A DNA stretch of 64,000 nucleotides, taken from NCBI RefSeq assembly GCF_900105175.1, contig NZ_LT629771.1, positions 2,356,001 through 2,420,000 of the forward strand, in the 5' to 3' direction. The notes below the pieces were generated by a model, which did no database searches, was not told the DNA's origin, and saw only the letters and a list, made by a program, of their open reading frames with translations. How positions within the stretch are numbered: position 1 is the first letter of the stretch; each line of letters opens with the position of its first letter. The stretch is from Jiangella sp. DSM 45060. Its GTDB lineage: Bacteria; Actinomycetota; Actinomycetes; Jiangellales; Jiangellaceae. Position numbers and translations under genes: made by a program. Positions 1 to 8,027 of this stretch are shown in pieces.

Positions 1-2
1 CG

Positions 3-761
3 TCGCTGTGGCACGCCGCGCCGGTGCCGCCGGAGCGCAAGCTGTTCGCCACCTTCGTCGAGCTGACCAACCTCGCCGGCGCGCTCGGCTTCGCCGCGAC
101 CGTCGAGGCGCTGTCCGCGCACCGCCTGGTCTGCGTCGACGAGTTCGAGTTGGACGATCCCGGCGACACCGTGCTGGTGTCGACGCTGCTCGGCCGGCTG
201 TCCGAGCGCGGCGTCCGGCTGGCCGCGACCAGCAACACGCTGCCCGGCCAGCTCGGCGAGGGCCGGTTCGCGGCGGCCGACTTCCTGCGCGAGATCCAGG
301 CGCTGGCCGCCAGATTCGCCGTCGTCCGGGTCGACGGCGACGACTACCGCCACCGCGGGCTGCCGGCGGCGCCCGAGCCGGTGCCCGACGACCTCGTCGC
401 CGCGAGCGCGACGGGGGAGGGCGTCACCCTCGACGACTTCGACGCGCTGGCCGCGCACCTGGCCACCGTCCACCCGTCCAGGTACGGACCACTGCTCGAC
501 GGCGTGCGGCGGGTGCACCTGCGCGGCGTGCGCACCGTCGACGACCAGTCGACGGCGCTGCGGCTGGTGGTGCTGGCCGACCGGCTCTACGACCGCGACC
601 TGCCCGTCGTCGCCGGCGGCGTGCCGCTGGACCGGCTGTTCACGCCGGAGCTGCTGGCCGGCGGCTACCGGAAGAAGTACTTCCGCGCGGTGTCGCGGCT
701 GACGGCGCTGGGCCGCGACGGCGCTGCCACGCTCACGTCGCACCGGCCGCCCTGGCGGTGA
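3..761 (+). CDS. zapE: ZapE/AFG1-like P-loop ATPase, C-terminal part (5' end outside window)
   Basis: The reading frame is open to the first base of the window, so the start and the Walker A motif lie upstream and only about 250 C-terminal residues are seen. The Walker B segment LVCVDEFELDDPGD and the following TSNTLP stretch match the conserved ATPase core of the AFG1/ZapE family, and the KKYFRAVSRL block near the end is typical of its C-terminus. Family members are AAA-like ATPases; E. coli ZapE acts at the division ring and yeast Afg1 at mitochondrial quality control. The role in actinobacteria is not well defined. The internal GTG at 24 is unlikely to be the real start because the family similarity continues upstream of it. 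Confidence 0.85.
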   Translation, partial: SLWHAAPVPPERKLFATFVELTNLAGALGFAATVEALSAHRLVCVDEFELDDPGDTVLVSTLLGRLSERGVRLAATSNTLPGQLGEGRFAAADFLREIQALAARFAVVRVDGDDYRHRGLPAAPEPVPDDLVAASATGEGVTLDDFDALAAHLATVHPSRYGPLLDGVRRVHLRGVRTVDDQSTALRLVVLADRLYDRDLPVVAGGVPLDRLFTPELLAGGYRKKYFRAVSRLTALGRDGAATLTSHRPPWR

Positions 762-824
762 CGGACGGCGCGGGTGGAGACTGGCGAGGTGCCCAGTCCG
801 TAGCACGACGAGGAGGTCCGGCCC

Positions 825-1385
825 ATGCCCAAGGTGCTCATCCTGACCGGTGACGCGGCCGAGGATCTGGAGTTCTTCTACCCCTACCAGCGGCTGCTCG
901 AAGAGGGCTACGAGGTCGACGTCGCGGCGCCGTCGGCGAAGAAGCTGCAGTTCGTCGTGCACGACTTCGTCGACGGGTTCGACACGTACACCGAGAAGCC
1001 GGGCCACAGCTGGCCCGCCGACCTCGCCTTCGCCGACGTGAACGTCGACGACTACGTGGCCGTCGTGGTGCCCGGCGGGCGGGCGCCGGAGTACATCCGC
1101 AACGACCCCGACGCGCAGCGCATCGTCAAGCACTTCATGGACGGTGGCCTGCCGACGGCCGCCCTGTGCCACGGCCCGCTGCTGCTGGCGGCCGCCCAGA
1201 CCCTGTCCGGACGCCGCTCGTCGGCCTATCCGGCCCTCGCCGTCGACGTCGAGACCGCGGGCGGCACCTACGTCGACGGCGCCGGCGTGGTCGACAGCAA
1301 CCTGGTGACCGGGCGCGCCTGGCCCGACCACCCGCAGTGGTTCGGCGCGTTCATGGACCAGCTGCGCAAGGCCGCGCCCGCCTGA
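825..1385 (+). CDS. DJ-1/PfpI family protein
   Basis: A 186-residue single-domain protein of the class I glutamine amidotransferase-like/PfpI superfamily. It has the nucleophile elbow AALCHGPLLLAAA, placing the reactive cysteine at about residue 115, and the usual VVPGGRAPEYIR segment at about residues 80-90. Members act as deglycases/glyoxalases, chaperones or amidase-like enzymes; the exact reaction cannot be read from sequence. An AGGAGG-like ribosome site lies about 8 bases before the ATG. It stands between the zapE-like gene and a toxin-antitoxin pair without obvious operon links. Confidence 0.88.
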   Translation: MPKVLILTGDAAEDLEFFYPYQRLLEEGYEVDVAAPSAKKLQFVVHDFVDGFDTYTEKPGHSWPADLAFADVNVDDYVAVVVPGGRAPEYIRNDPDAQRIVKHFMDGGLPTAALCHGPLLLAAAQTLSGRRSSAYPALAVDVETAGGTYVDGAGVVDSNLVTGRAWPDHPQWFGAFMDQLRKAAPA

Positions 1386-1403
1386 TCGGGACGCCTGTGG
1401 ATG

Positions 1404-1431
1404 ACGCGGTGACATATTTATGTCACCGCGT
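1404..1431. promoter_or_regulatory. 28-bp palindrome upstream of vapB, probable autoregulatory operator
   Basis: Two perfect 13-bp arms (ACGCGGTGACATA and its reverse complement) flank a TT centre, ending 12 bases before the vapB start codon. Type II antitoxins with a ribbon-helix-helix N-terminus normally bind such palindromes to repress their own operon; assignment to VapB is inferred from position. Confidence 0.75.
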
Positions 1432-1443
1432 TATCCTTGATCC

Positions 1444-1731
1444 ATGCGAACGACGGTGCGCCTCGACGAGGACCTCATGCGCCAGGTCAAGGAGTACGCC
1501 GCCCGCAGCGACCGGACCATCACCTCGATCCTGGAGGACGCCTTGCGCCAGCTGCTCGAACGAGAGCGCCGCGACCTCGGCGGCCTGCGACCCGACATCG
1601 TCGAGCTCGTCACCTTCGACGGCGACGGGCTGCGCGTCGGCATCGACCTGGACGACCGCTCCACCTGGGCCGACCTGGCCGAGGCGGAGGACGCCGAGCA
1701 CTTCCGGGCCATCGACCATGCTGATGCCTGA
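1444..1731 (+). CDS. vapB: VapB-type ribbon-helix-helix antitoxin
   Basis: A 95-residue protein. Residues 1-40 (MRTTVRLDEDLMRQVKEYAA, then an ITSILEDALRQLLERE helix) form a ribbon-helix-helix DNA-binding domain. The acidic C-terminal half, with GIDLDDRSTW and an AEAEDAEHF helix, is the likely toxin-binding tail. The start at 1444 is set by the RHH domain. The gene overlaps the downstream PIN-domain toxin by 14 bases, which implies translational coupling. It probably represses its own operon through the palindrome just upstream. Confidence 0.85.
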   Translation: MRTTVRLDEDLMRQVKEYAARSDRTITSILEDALRQLLERERRDLGGLRPDIVELVTFDGDGLRVGIDLDDRSTWADLAEAEDAEHFRAIDHADA

Positions 1732-2149
1732 TGTCAACGTCCTGGTCTACGCTCACCGCGGCGAGCTGCCGCAGCATGCGCCGCACCGCGACTGGATGCG
1801 GGGTCTGCTGGAGGGGATGGAGAGCTACGCGGTCAGCGACGCCGTCGTCAACGGGTTCCTGCGGCTGGTGACGAACCGGCGCGTCTTCCGGACGCCGACC
1901 CCGCTCGACGACGCGCTCCGATTCGCCGACGTCTTCCGCCATCGGCCGCAGGCGATCATCGTGGCGCCGGGGCCGCGGCACTGGCCGATCTTCCAGCGGC
2001 TCTGCCACGACACCGGCGCCGCCGGCCGCGACCTCCCCGACGTGCAGCTCGCGGCGGTGGCCATCGAGCACGGCTGCGAGTTCGTCACCGCCGATCGCGG
2101 GTTCGCCCGATTCAAGGGCCTGCGGCTGCAGCCGGTTCCGGCCGCCTAG
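1718..2149 (+). CDS. vapC: VapC-type PIN domain ribonuclease toxin
   Basis: A 143-residue PIN-domain protein that begins inside the antitoxin gene (14-base overlap). The metal-binding acidic residues visible are D5 in MPDVNVLVYA, D108 in LPDVQLAAVA and D126 in TADRGFARF. The segment FLRLVTNRRVF is typical of one actinobacterial VapC subfamily; in it the usual glutamate of the second acidic position is not evident (Asn45 instead). PIN toxins cleave RNA, commonly tRNA or rRNA, and are silenced by VapB. The gene converges on helD with only 7 bases between the stop codons. ATG at 1724 is an alternative start two codons in. Confidence 0.85.
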   Translation: MLMPDVNVLVYAHRGELPQHAPHRDWMRGLLEGMESYAVSDAVVNGFLRLVTNRRVFRTPTPLDDALRFADVFRHRPQAIIVAPGPRHWPIFQRLCHDTGAAGRDLPDVQLAAVAIEHGCEFVTADRGFARFKGLRLQPVPAA

Positions 2150-2156
2150 TCCGCCC

Positions 2157-4466
2157 TCAGGTGAGCATCGGCGGCAGCGGCTCGGCGTGCAGCAGCACCA
2201 GCCGCTGGGTGGGCCGGGTGACGGCGACGTAGAGGTCGGTGGCGCCGCGGACCGACTCGGCCAGCAGCTCGGCCGGCTCGACCACCACGACGGTGTCGAA
2301 CTCGAGGCCCTTGGCCTGGCCGGCCGTCAGCACCGCCACCGGCGCGTCCAGCGCGTCGGCCGTCGACGCGCGCGAGACCGGCACCGGCAGCGCCGTGGCC
2401 AGCCCGCCGTGCACGTCGTCGAGCAGCGCCGCCGGCACCAGCACCGCCAGCCGCCCGGAGCCGACCGCGTCGAGCTCGGCCGACACCTCGGTGACCAGCG
2501 ACTCGACGAGGTCCAGCGACGACCAGACCGGCACCGCGCGTGGCTGTTCGCCGGTCGAGCGCACCGACGCCGGCGGCTCCAGCGCGGGGTCGATGGTGTG
2601 CAGCACCCGGGCCGCGAGGTCCATGACCTCGCTCGGCGTGCGGTAGTTGACGCTCAGCGTCTCCTGCCGCCAGCGGCCCGGCACGTGCGGCTCGAGCACG
2701 TCGGCCCACGACCGCGCGCCCGCCGCTGCCCCCGTTTGCGCGATGTCGCCGACGACGGTCATCGAGCGGCCCGGCGCCCGGCGCATGACCATGCGCCACG
2801 CCATGGGCGACAGCTCCTGCGCCTCGTCGACGATGACGTGCCCGAACGCCCACGTGCGGTCCAGCCCGGCCCGCTCCGCGACGCTGCGCCGGGTCTCGCC
2901 GCCCCGGTACCGCTGCGCCACCAGGGACGGGTCGACCGGGATCTCCAGCTCCAGCTCGTCCAGCAGCTCGCGGGCGTACTGGATCTCGGCCTCCTCGCGC
3001 TGGCGCGCCAGCCGGGCCGCCTCGTCGGGGTCGTCGACCTCGCCGAGCAGTTCGGCGGCCTCGTCCAGCAGCGGCACGTCCGACGTCGTCCACGGCTCGC
3101 CGGGGGACCGCGCCAGCAGCGAACGCTCGGCCGCCGTCAGGTCGGCGCCGGCCGAGGCCAGCAGCGACGGCGTCGCGAACAGCTCGTCCAGCAGCCGCTC
3201 GGGCGTCAGCGCCGGCCACAGCTCGTCGAGGACGGCGGCGACGGCGGGCTCGGCGGCGAGGTCGGCGCGGATCTCCGCGAGGTCGTCGTCGTCCAGCGAC
3301 TCGCCCAGCACCCGGGCCTGCTCGTCGGCGAGGTGGTGCAGCAGCTCGCGGACGAACACGCGGCGGGCGACGTTGTGCGGCTTGCGTGCGCGGCGGGCAC
3401 GGGTGCGGGCCGCCCGGACCGCCGACGGCGCCAGCGTCAGCTCGACGCGGTCGACCTTCAGCTCGACCGGTCCCGGCAGCAGCCGCTGACGGTCGCGGAC
3501 GGCGACGGCGATGACGGTGGCCATGCGGGGGTCGCCCTTGACGACGGCGACGTCGGCGGGGTCGTCGCCGCCGGCCTCGACGCCGGGCACCAGTTCGCCG
3601 ACGGTGGCCAGCACGACGCCGGTCTCGCCCAGCGACGGCAGCACCTGGTCGATGTAGTGCAGGAACGTGCGGTTCGGACCGACCACCAGCACACCGCTGG
3701 AGCCCAGGCGGTCGCGGTGGGTGTAGAGCAGGTACGCCGCGCGGTGCAGCGCCGCGACCGTCTTGCCGGTGCCCGGCCCGCCCTGCACGACCAGCACGCC
3801 GCCCAGCGGCGACCGGATGATGCGGTCCTGCTCGGCCTGGATGGTCGCGACGATGTCGGACATGCGGCCGGTGCGGTGCTCCGTCAGCGCCGCCAGCAGC
3901 GCCGCCTCACCGCGCAGCGTGCCCTGGCCGCCGGCCGGCATGGCCGCGAGGTCGAACACCTCGTCGTCGACGGCGAGCACCCGGCGCAGGCGGGTCTGGA
4001 TGTGCCGCCGCCGGACCAGCTCGCCCGGGTCGGCGGCCGTGGCCCGGTAGAACGGCTCGGCCGCGGGCGCCCGCCAGTCGACCAGCAGCTGGTCGTAGTC
4101 GTCGTCGGTGAGCCCCATGCGGCCGATGTAGCTGGTCTGTCCGTCGCGGAAGTCGAGCCGGCCGAAGCACAGCCCGCGGTCGACCGACCCCAGCCGTTCC
4201 AGCCGCTCGACGTCGCGGGCGACGAACGCCTCGCGGTCCCATACCGACGCGTGGGTGCCGCCGTGCTCGCGGTACAGCGTGGCCAGCCGCTCCGTGAGCC
4301 GCTTCTTCAGCTCGTCGAGCCGGTCGTACAGATGGGTGATGTACGGCTGTTCCTCGTCGACGGCGTCGTCGTGACCGGCCGCCGGCCGGATGGCCGCGTC
4401 GTGCTTCTCGGCGTCGATGTCGTTCCCTTTCCGAAGCCGTCCGGTCCAACCGGACCGAATCGTCAA
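2157..4466 (-). CDS. helD: HelD-type RNA polymerase-recycling ATPase (UvrD-like)
   Basis: A 769-residue SF1 helicase-like ATPase. It has an N-terminal helical region (about 37-100), a Q-motif-like AEQDRIIRSP at 211-220, Walker A GGPGTGKT at 229-236, Walker B VIVDEAQ at 544-550, and later SF1 motifs (VVGDIAQTG, LSVNYRTPSE, QAKGLEFDTV, YVAVTRP). The arrangement matches actinobacterial HelD, which pries stalled RNA polymerase off DNA and can contribute to rifamycin tolerance. The start is uncertain: the longest frame opens with TTG, while a strong GGAAAGGGA ribosome site at 4423-4432 is followed only by non-standard codons. The gene is divergent from the PPK2 gene, about 43 bases apart. Confidence 0.88.
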   Translation of the reverse strand: MTIRSGWTGRLRKGNDIDAEKHDAAIRPAAGHDDAVDEEQPYITHLYDRLDELKKRLTERLATLYREHGGTHASVWDREAFVARDVERLERLGSVDRGLCFGRLDFRDGQTSYIGRMGLTDDDYDQLLVDWRAPAAEPFYRATAADPGELVRRRHIQTRLRRVLAVDDEVFDLAAMPAGGQGTLRGEAALLAALTEHRTGRMSDIVATIQAEQDRIIRSPLGGVLVVQGGPGTGKTVAALHRAAYLLYTHRDRLGSSGVLVVGPNRTFLHYIDQVLPSLGETGVVLATVGELVPGVEAGGDDPADVAVVKGDPRMATVIAVAVRDRQRLLPGPVELKVDRVELTLAPSAVRAARTRARRARKPHNVARRVFVRELLHHLADEQARVLGESLDDDDLAEIRADLAAEPAVAAVLDELWPALTPERLLDELFATPSLLASAGADLTAAERSLLARSPGEPWTTSDVPLLDEAAELLGEVDDPDEAARLARQREEAEIQYARELLDELELEIPVDPSLVAQRYRGGETRRSVAERAGLDRTWAFGHVIVDEAQELSPMAWRMVMRRAPGRSMTVVGDIAQTGAAAGARSWADVLEPHVPGRWRQETLSVNYRTPSEVMDLAARVLHTIDPALEPPASVRSTGEQPRAVPVWSSLDLVESLVTEVSAELDAVGSGRLAVLVPAALLDDVHGGLATALPVPVSRASTADALDAPVAVLTAGQAKGLEFDTVVVVEPAELLAESVRGATDLYVAVTRPTQRLVLLHAEPLPPMLT

Positions 4467-4509
4467 GTGTAGCGGCCCCCGCCCTGACCCCCTCCGTTAC
4501 GCTGAATCG

Positions 4510-5352
4510 ATGACTCAGCCGACGTGGTCGTCGCTCCTTCGTCTCCCGTCCGGGCCGGTCGACCTCTCGGCGCTCGACACCCGTGCCACGCCGGGCTTCG
4601 ACGGCAAGAAGGCCGACGGCCAGGCGGCGCTGCAGGAGCTCGGCCCGGCCATCTCCGACCTGCAGGAGCGGCTGTTCGCGGCCGGCCGCAGCGGCGGTGA
4701 CCAGCGGCTGCTGCTGGTCCTGCAGGGCATGGACACCTCCGGCAAGGGCGGCACCATGCGCCACGCCGTCGGGCTGATGGACCCGCAGGGCGTCAGCATC
4801 CGGGCGTTCAAGGCGCCGACGCCCGACGAGCGGCGCCGCGGCTTCCTCTGGCGCATCCGCCAGGCGCTGCCCGAGGCCGGCCAGGTCGGCGTGTTCGACC
4901 GCAGCCACTACGAGGACGTGCTGGCCGCGCGGGTGCGCAAGCTGGTGCGGCCGGCCGTCATCGAGTCGCGCTACGACGCGATCAACGACTTCGAGGGCGA
5001 GCTGGCCGCGTCCGGCTGCGTCGTCGTCAAGGTCATGCTGCACATCTCCGCCGGCGAGCAGCGCGACCGGCTGGCCGAGCGGTTGGAGAACCCGGCGAAG
5101 TACTGGAAGTACAACCCCGGCGACATCGACGACCGCAAGCTCTGGCCCGACTTCCAGCACGCCTACGAGCTCGCGCTGGAGCGCTGCAACACCGGCGCCG
5201 CGCCCTGGCACGTCGTACCCGCGGACCGCAAGTGGTACCGCAACCTCGCGGTGACGAACCTGCTCATCGAGCACCTGCAGGCGCTGGATCTGGGCTGGCC
5301 ACCGGCCGATTTCGACGTCGACGCCGAGAAGGCGCGGCTCGCGGCGTCCTGA
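4510..5352 (+). CDS. ppk2: PPK2-family polyphosphate kinase / polyphosphate:nucleotide phosphotransferase
   Basis: A 280-residue single-domain PPK2 protein. It shows Walker A GMDTSGKGG at 73-81, Walker B VFDRSHYEDVL at about 128-138, and the lid region ENPAKYWKYNPGDIDDR. It ends near 5350, as short PPK2 enzymes do. Such enzymes move phosphate between polyphosphate and nucleotides (ADP/ATP, AMP/ADP or GDP/GTP); the class cannot be fixed by eye. The ATG at 4510 fits the family start, although the frame is open further upstream. It reads away from helD. Confidence 0.88.
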   Translation: MTQPTWSSLLRLPSGPVDLSALDTRATPGFDGKKADGQAALQELGPAISDLQERLFAAGRSGGDQRLLLVLQGMDTSGKGGTMRHAVGLMDPQGVSIRAFKAPTPDERRRGFLWRIRQALPEAGQVGVFDRSHYEDVLAARVRKLVRPAVIESRYDAINDFEGELAASGCVVVKVMLHISAGEQRDRLAERLENPAKYWKYNPGDIDDRKLWPDFQHAYELALERCNTGAAPWHVVPADRKWYRNLAVTNLLIEHLQALDLGWPPADFDVDAEKARLAAS

Positions 5353-5388
5353 CCCGCGTACGCCGGCGGGCGTAGCCGGCGGCGGCCG

Positions 5389-5410
5389 GAGTACGCAGAT
5401 CTGCGTACTC
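5389..5410. promoter_or_regulatory. 22-bp perfect palindrome upstream of the DUF6220/copper oxidase operon
   Basis: The sequence GAGTACGCAG-AT-CTGCGTACTC is a perfect palindrome located 93 bases before the DUF6220 gene and 37 bases after ppk2. A second, imperfect inverted repeat (GTACGCC/GGGCGTA) lies just before it at about 5358-5375. Position and symmetry suggest an operator for a dimeric regulator; no matching regulator gene is adjacent. Confidence 0.6.
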
Positions 5411-5502
5411 GGAGCCGTTCCGGAGCGGACGACCCGCACCCCCGCACGGGCGAATGATCACACCCGAGGTCCGGCGACGTCGCCGGCCCGGAGGGAGCGA
5501 TC

Positions 5503-5925
5503 ATGCGTAAGGTCTTCCTCGGCTTCGCGGTGCTGGTGCTCGCGGCGGTCGTGGTGCAGTTCTATCTGGCGGCGGTCGGCGCGTTCGACACCGCGCCCAA
5601 CGACGAGGCGTTCGACGCCCACGCCATCCTCGGCACGGTGATCCTGCTGCTCGCGGTGCTGGCGACGATCACGGCGGCGGTGGCCAAGCTCGGCGGGCGG
5701 CTGATCGGCATGACGGCCGGGATCGCCGGCCTCGTGCTGCTGCAGAGCCTGATCCGGGTGCTCGCGGACGCGCTGAACGACTCCGGCGACACGTCGTCGA
5801 CCGCCGGCACGCTGGTGTTCGGGCTGCACGCCCTGAACGGGCTGGCGATCCTGGGTCTGAGCGCCCGTGTGCTCGCCGAGGCGCGCCGTCCGGCGGCGAC
5901 CCAGCAGCCGCCCGTCGCGGCGTGA
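5503..5925 (+). CDS. DUF6220-like four-helix membrane protein
   Basis: A 140-residue protein with four predicted hydrophobic helices (about 5-27, 46-64, 68-88 and 107-127). The loop AFDTAPNDEAFDAHAILG resembles the DUF6220 family, which has no established function. A GGAGGGAGCG ribosome site precedes the ATG. Its stop overlaps the start of the multicopper oxidase (GTGA), so the two are co-translated and probably work at the same membrane site. The 22-bp palindrome upstream is a candidate control site. Confidence 0.8.
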   Translation: MRKVFLGFAVLVLAAVVVQFYLAAVGAFDTAPNDEAFDAHAILGTVILLLAVLATITAAVAKLGGRLIGMTAGIAGLVLLQSLIRVLADALNDSGDTSSTAGTLVFGLHALNGLAILGLSARVLAEARRPAATQQPPVAA

Positions 5926-8027
5926 GCACCGGCCAGCTGGTCGTCCTCGATCACGTCGTCGCGGTCCTGACGGCGGCGCTCTGGCTGGCCGCGGGCGCGG
6001 TGGCGGCGGCCGGCCGGACGCGGGTGGCGCTGGGGCTGGCGGCGGGCGGCGTGCTGGCCGTCGCCGGACGACTGACGCTGGTGGGGGTGCTGGCCGATCG
6101 CGGCTGGTGGTTCGTCCAGGAGAAGGTGCTGGTGGGCGTGCCGCTGCTGGTCGTGACGGTGGCGGCCGCGGCGGTGCTGGCGGGACGGCCGCTGCTGCGC
6201 GGCGGCGACCTGCCGCCGGCGGCGGTGACGTCGCTGTTCGCGGTGGGCTACGCGGCGCTGGCCGGGTTCGTCGTGACGTACGTCGGCGGCTATCCGCTGA
6301 CGTGGAGCGTCGCCCTGCTCGCGCTGGCGGGCGTCGGCGGTGCGGTGCTGGTGACGGCGCAGGCGGTGACGGGGCCAGCGGTGGCGTCGGCGGAGGCTGC
6401 GTCGGGGCAGGTCGCGGCGGCGTCGCGGACGTTGTCGGTGCCCGCCCGTAGGGTGGGTGCCCTCCCAGCCGGGCGGGGACCGAACCCGGCGGAACAGCAG
6501 GCCGCGGCGGAACAGCAGGCCGCAGCGGAACAGCAGGCAGCGGCGGAACAGCCGGCCGCAGCGGAACAGCAGAGCGCAGCCGAGCAGCCGGCCGCAGCCG
6601 AGCAGCCGGCCGCTGGCGGGCCGCTGACCCGGCGCCGGTTCCTCGGCGTCGCGGCCGCCGGAGCCGGAGCGGCCGGAATCGGGCTGGCGTTCGTCCGGGC
6701 GCCGTCGGCCGACGCGGGCGGGGGAGCGGCCGCCGTTCACCCGGCCGAGCACGGCACGCCCGTCACCGACCTGCGCGGCCCCACGACGCCGGCCGCCGGT
6801 GGCGGCGTCCAGACCTACAGCGTCACGGCGCGACGCTCTGCCGTCGCGCTGACGTCGGGGCGGGAGGTCGACGCGTGGACGTTCGACGGCCGGCTGCCCG
6901 GGCCGCCGCTGACCGCCGTGCAGGGCGACCTCGTCGAGGTGACGCTGCGCAACGAGGACATCGACGACGGCGTCACGATCCACTGGCACGGCTACGACGT
7001 CGCGTGCGGCGAGGACGGCGCGCCCGGCGCCACGCAGGACGTCGTCGCGGCCGGCGCGGAGTTCGGCTACCGGTTCCGGGCCGACCAGGCCGGCACGTTC
7101 TGGTACCACACACACCAGGTGTCGCACATCGGTGTGCGGCGCGGCCTGTTCGGCACGCTGGTCGTCACCCCGCGCGACGCCGCGCCCGACGACGTCGACC
7201 TCGTCCTGCCGGTGCACACCTACGACGGCGTGCTGGCCATCGGCGACGACGACGGCGTGCTGGAGCCGGACGCCGCGCCGGGGGCGTCGGTTCGGCTGCG
7301 GCTGCTGAACACCGACTCCGAGCCGCACCGGTTCGGGCTGGCCGGGACGGCGTTCCGGCTGGCCGCGGTCGACGGGCGCGACGTGCACGAGCCCGGCGAG
7401 GTGTCCGAGCGGGCGCTGCGGCTGCCCGCGGGCGGCCGGTACGACCTCACGTTCACGATGCCGGACGGGCCGGTGGCGCTGACGGTGGACGGCGACGTTC
7501 GGCTGCGCCTGGGCGGCGACTCCGACCCGTCGACGGGCGGCTGGCCGGAGCTGGACCCGCTGCACTACGGCGGGCCGGACGACGTCCCGTTCACCCTGGA
7601 CACCGAGTACGACCGGCACTTCACCATGGTGCTGGACCGCGGCGCGGCGATGGTCGACGGCCGTCCGGCGTTCGCCCAGACGGTGAACGGCCGCGGCCAC
7701 CCGTCCATCCCGGAGCAGCTGGTGGCCGAGGGCGACCTCGTCCGCTTCACCGTCGTCAACCGCAGCCTCGAGACGCACCCGTGGCACCTGCACGGCCACG
7801 GCGTCCTCGTGCTGGCCCGCGACGGCCGCGCGGCGACCGGCAGCCCGCTGTGGGTCGACACCTTCGACGTCCGGCCGGGCGAGGTGTGGGACGTCGCGTT
7901 CGAGGCGAACAACCCGGGCGTCTGGATGAACCACTGCCACAACCTGCCGCACGCCGAGCAGGGCATGATGCTGCGGCTGCGCTACGACGGCGTCACCGCG
8001 GTGGGGGGCGGCCATGCAGGGCACTGA
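5922..8027 (+). CDS. Membrane-anchored multicopper oxidase with internal Tat-like signal
   Basis: A 701-residue protein. Residues 1-180 form a multi-helix membrane region. Residues about 190-231 are a Glu/Gln/Ala linker encoded by an 18-bp tandem repeat. A twin-arginine-like motif LTRRRFLG with an Ala-rich helix follows at 235-255, and the rest is a cupredoxin-type oxidase. Copper ligands are visible: HWH at 354-356, WYHTH at 394-398, HPWHLHGH at 619-626 and HCHNLPH at 671-677, so both type 1 and trinuclear sites look intact. It probably oxidises metals or phenolic substrates outside the membrane. The GTG start overlaps the DUF6220 stop. A Tat-like motif in mid-protein is unusual and suggests the oxidase domain is exported after a membrane anchor. 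Confidence 0.87.
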   Translation: MSTGQLVVLDHVVAVLTAALWLAAGAVAAAGRTRVALGLAAGGVLAVAGRLTLVGVLADRGWWFVQEKVLVGVPLLVVTVAAAAVLAGRPLLRGGDLPPAAVTSLFAVGYAALAGFVVTYVGGYPLTWSVALLALAGVGGAVLVTAQAVTGPAVASAEAASGQVAAASRTLSVPARRVGALPAGRGPNPAEQQAAAEQQAAAEQQAAAEQPAAAEQQSAAEQPAAAEQPAAGGPLTRRRFLGVAAAGAGAAGIGLAFVRAPSADAGGGAAAVHPAEHGTPVTDLRGPTTPAAGGGVQTYSVTARRSAVALTSGREVDAWTFDGRLPGPPLTAVQGDLVEVTLRNEDIDDGVTIHWHGYDVACGEDGAPGATQDVVAAGAEFGYRFRADQAGTFWYHTHQVSHIGVRRGLFGTLVVTPRDAAPDDVDLVLPVHTYDGVLAIGDDDGVLEPDAAPGASVRLRLLNTDSEPHRFGLAGTAFRLAAVDGRDVHEPGEVSERALRLPAGGRYDLTFTMPDGPVALTVDGDVRLRLGGDSDPSTGGWPELDPLHYGGPDDVPFTLDTEYDRHFTMVLDRGAAMVDGRPAFAQTVNGRGHPSIPEQLVAEGDLVRFTVVNRSLETHPWHLHGHGVLVLARDGRAATGSPLWVDTFDVRPGEVWDVAFEANNPGVWMNHCHNLPHAEQGMMLRLRYDGVTAVGGGHAGH
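6492..6614 (+). repeat. 18-bp in-frame tandem repeat in the multicopper oxidase gene (about 7 copies)
   Basis: The unit is close to GAACAGCAGGCCGCGGCG and encodes a six-residue EQQAAA/EQPAAA repeat linking the membrane domain to the oxidase domain. Copies drift at a few positions (later units begin GAGCAG). Copy number is likely to vary between strains by slippage. Confidence 0.85.

Noticed and set aside
2187..4472. Long plus-strand frames opposite helD
   Set aside because: They are shadows of the GC-rich helD gene; the minus-strand product has complete SF1 motifs and the shadows are Gln/Arg/Ala-rich without domains.
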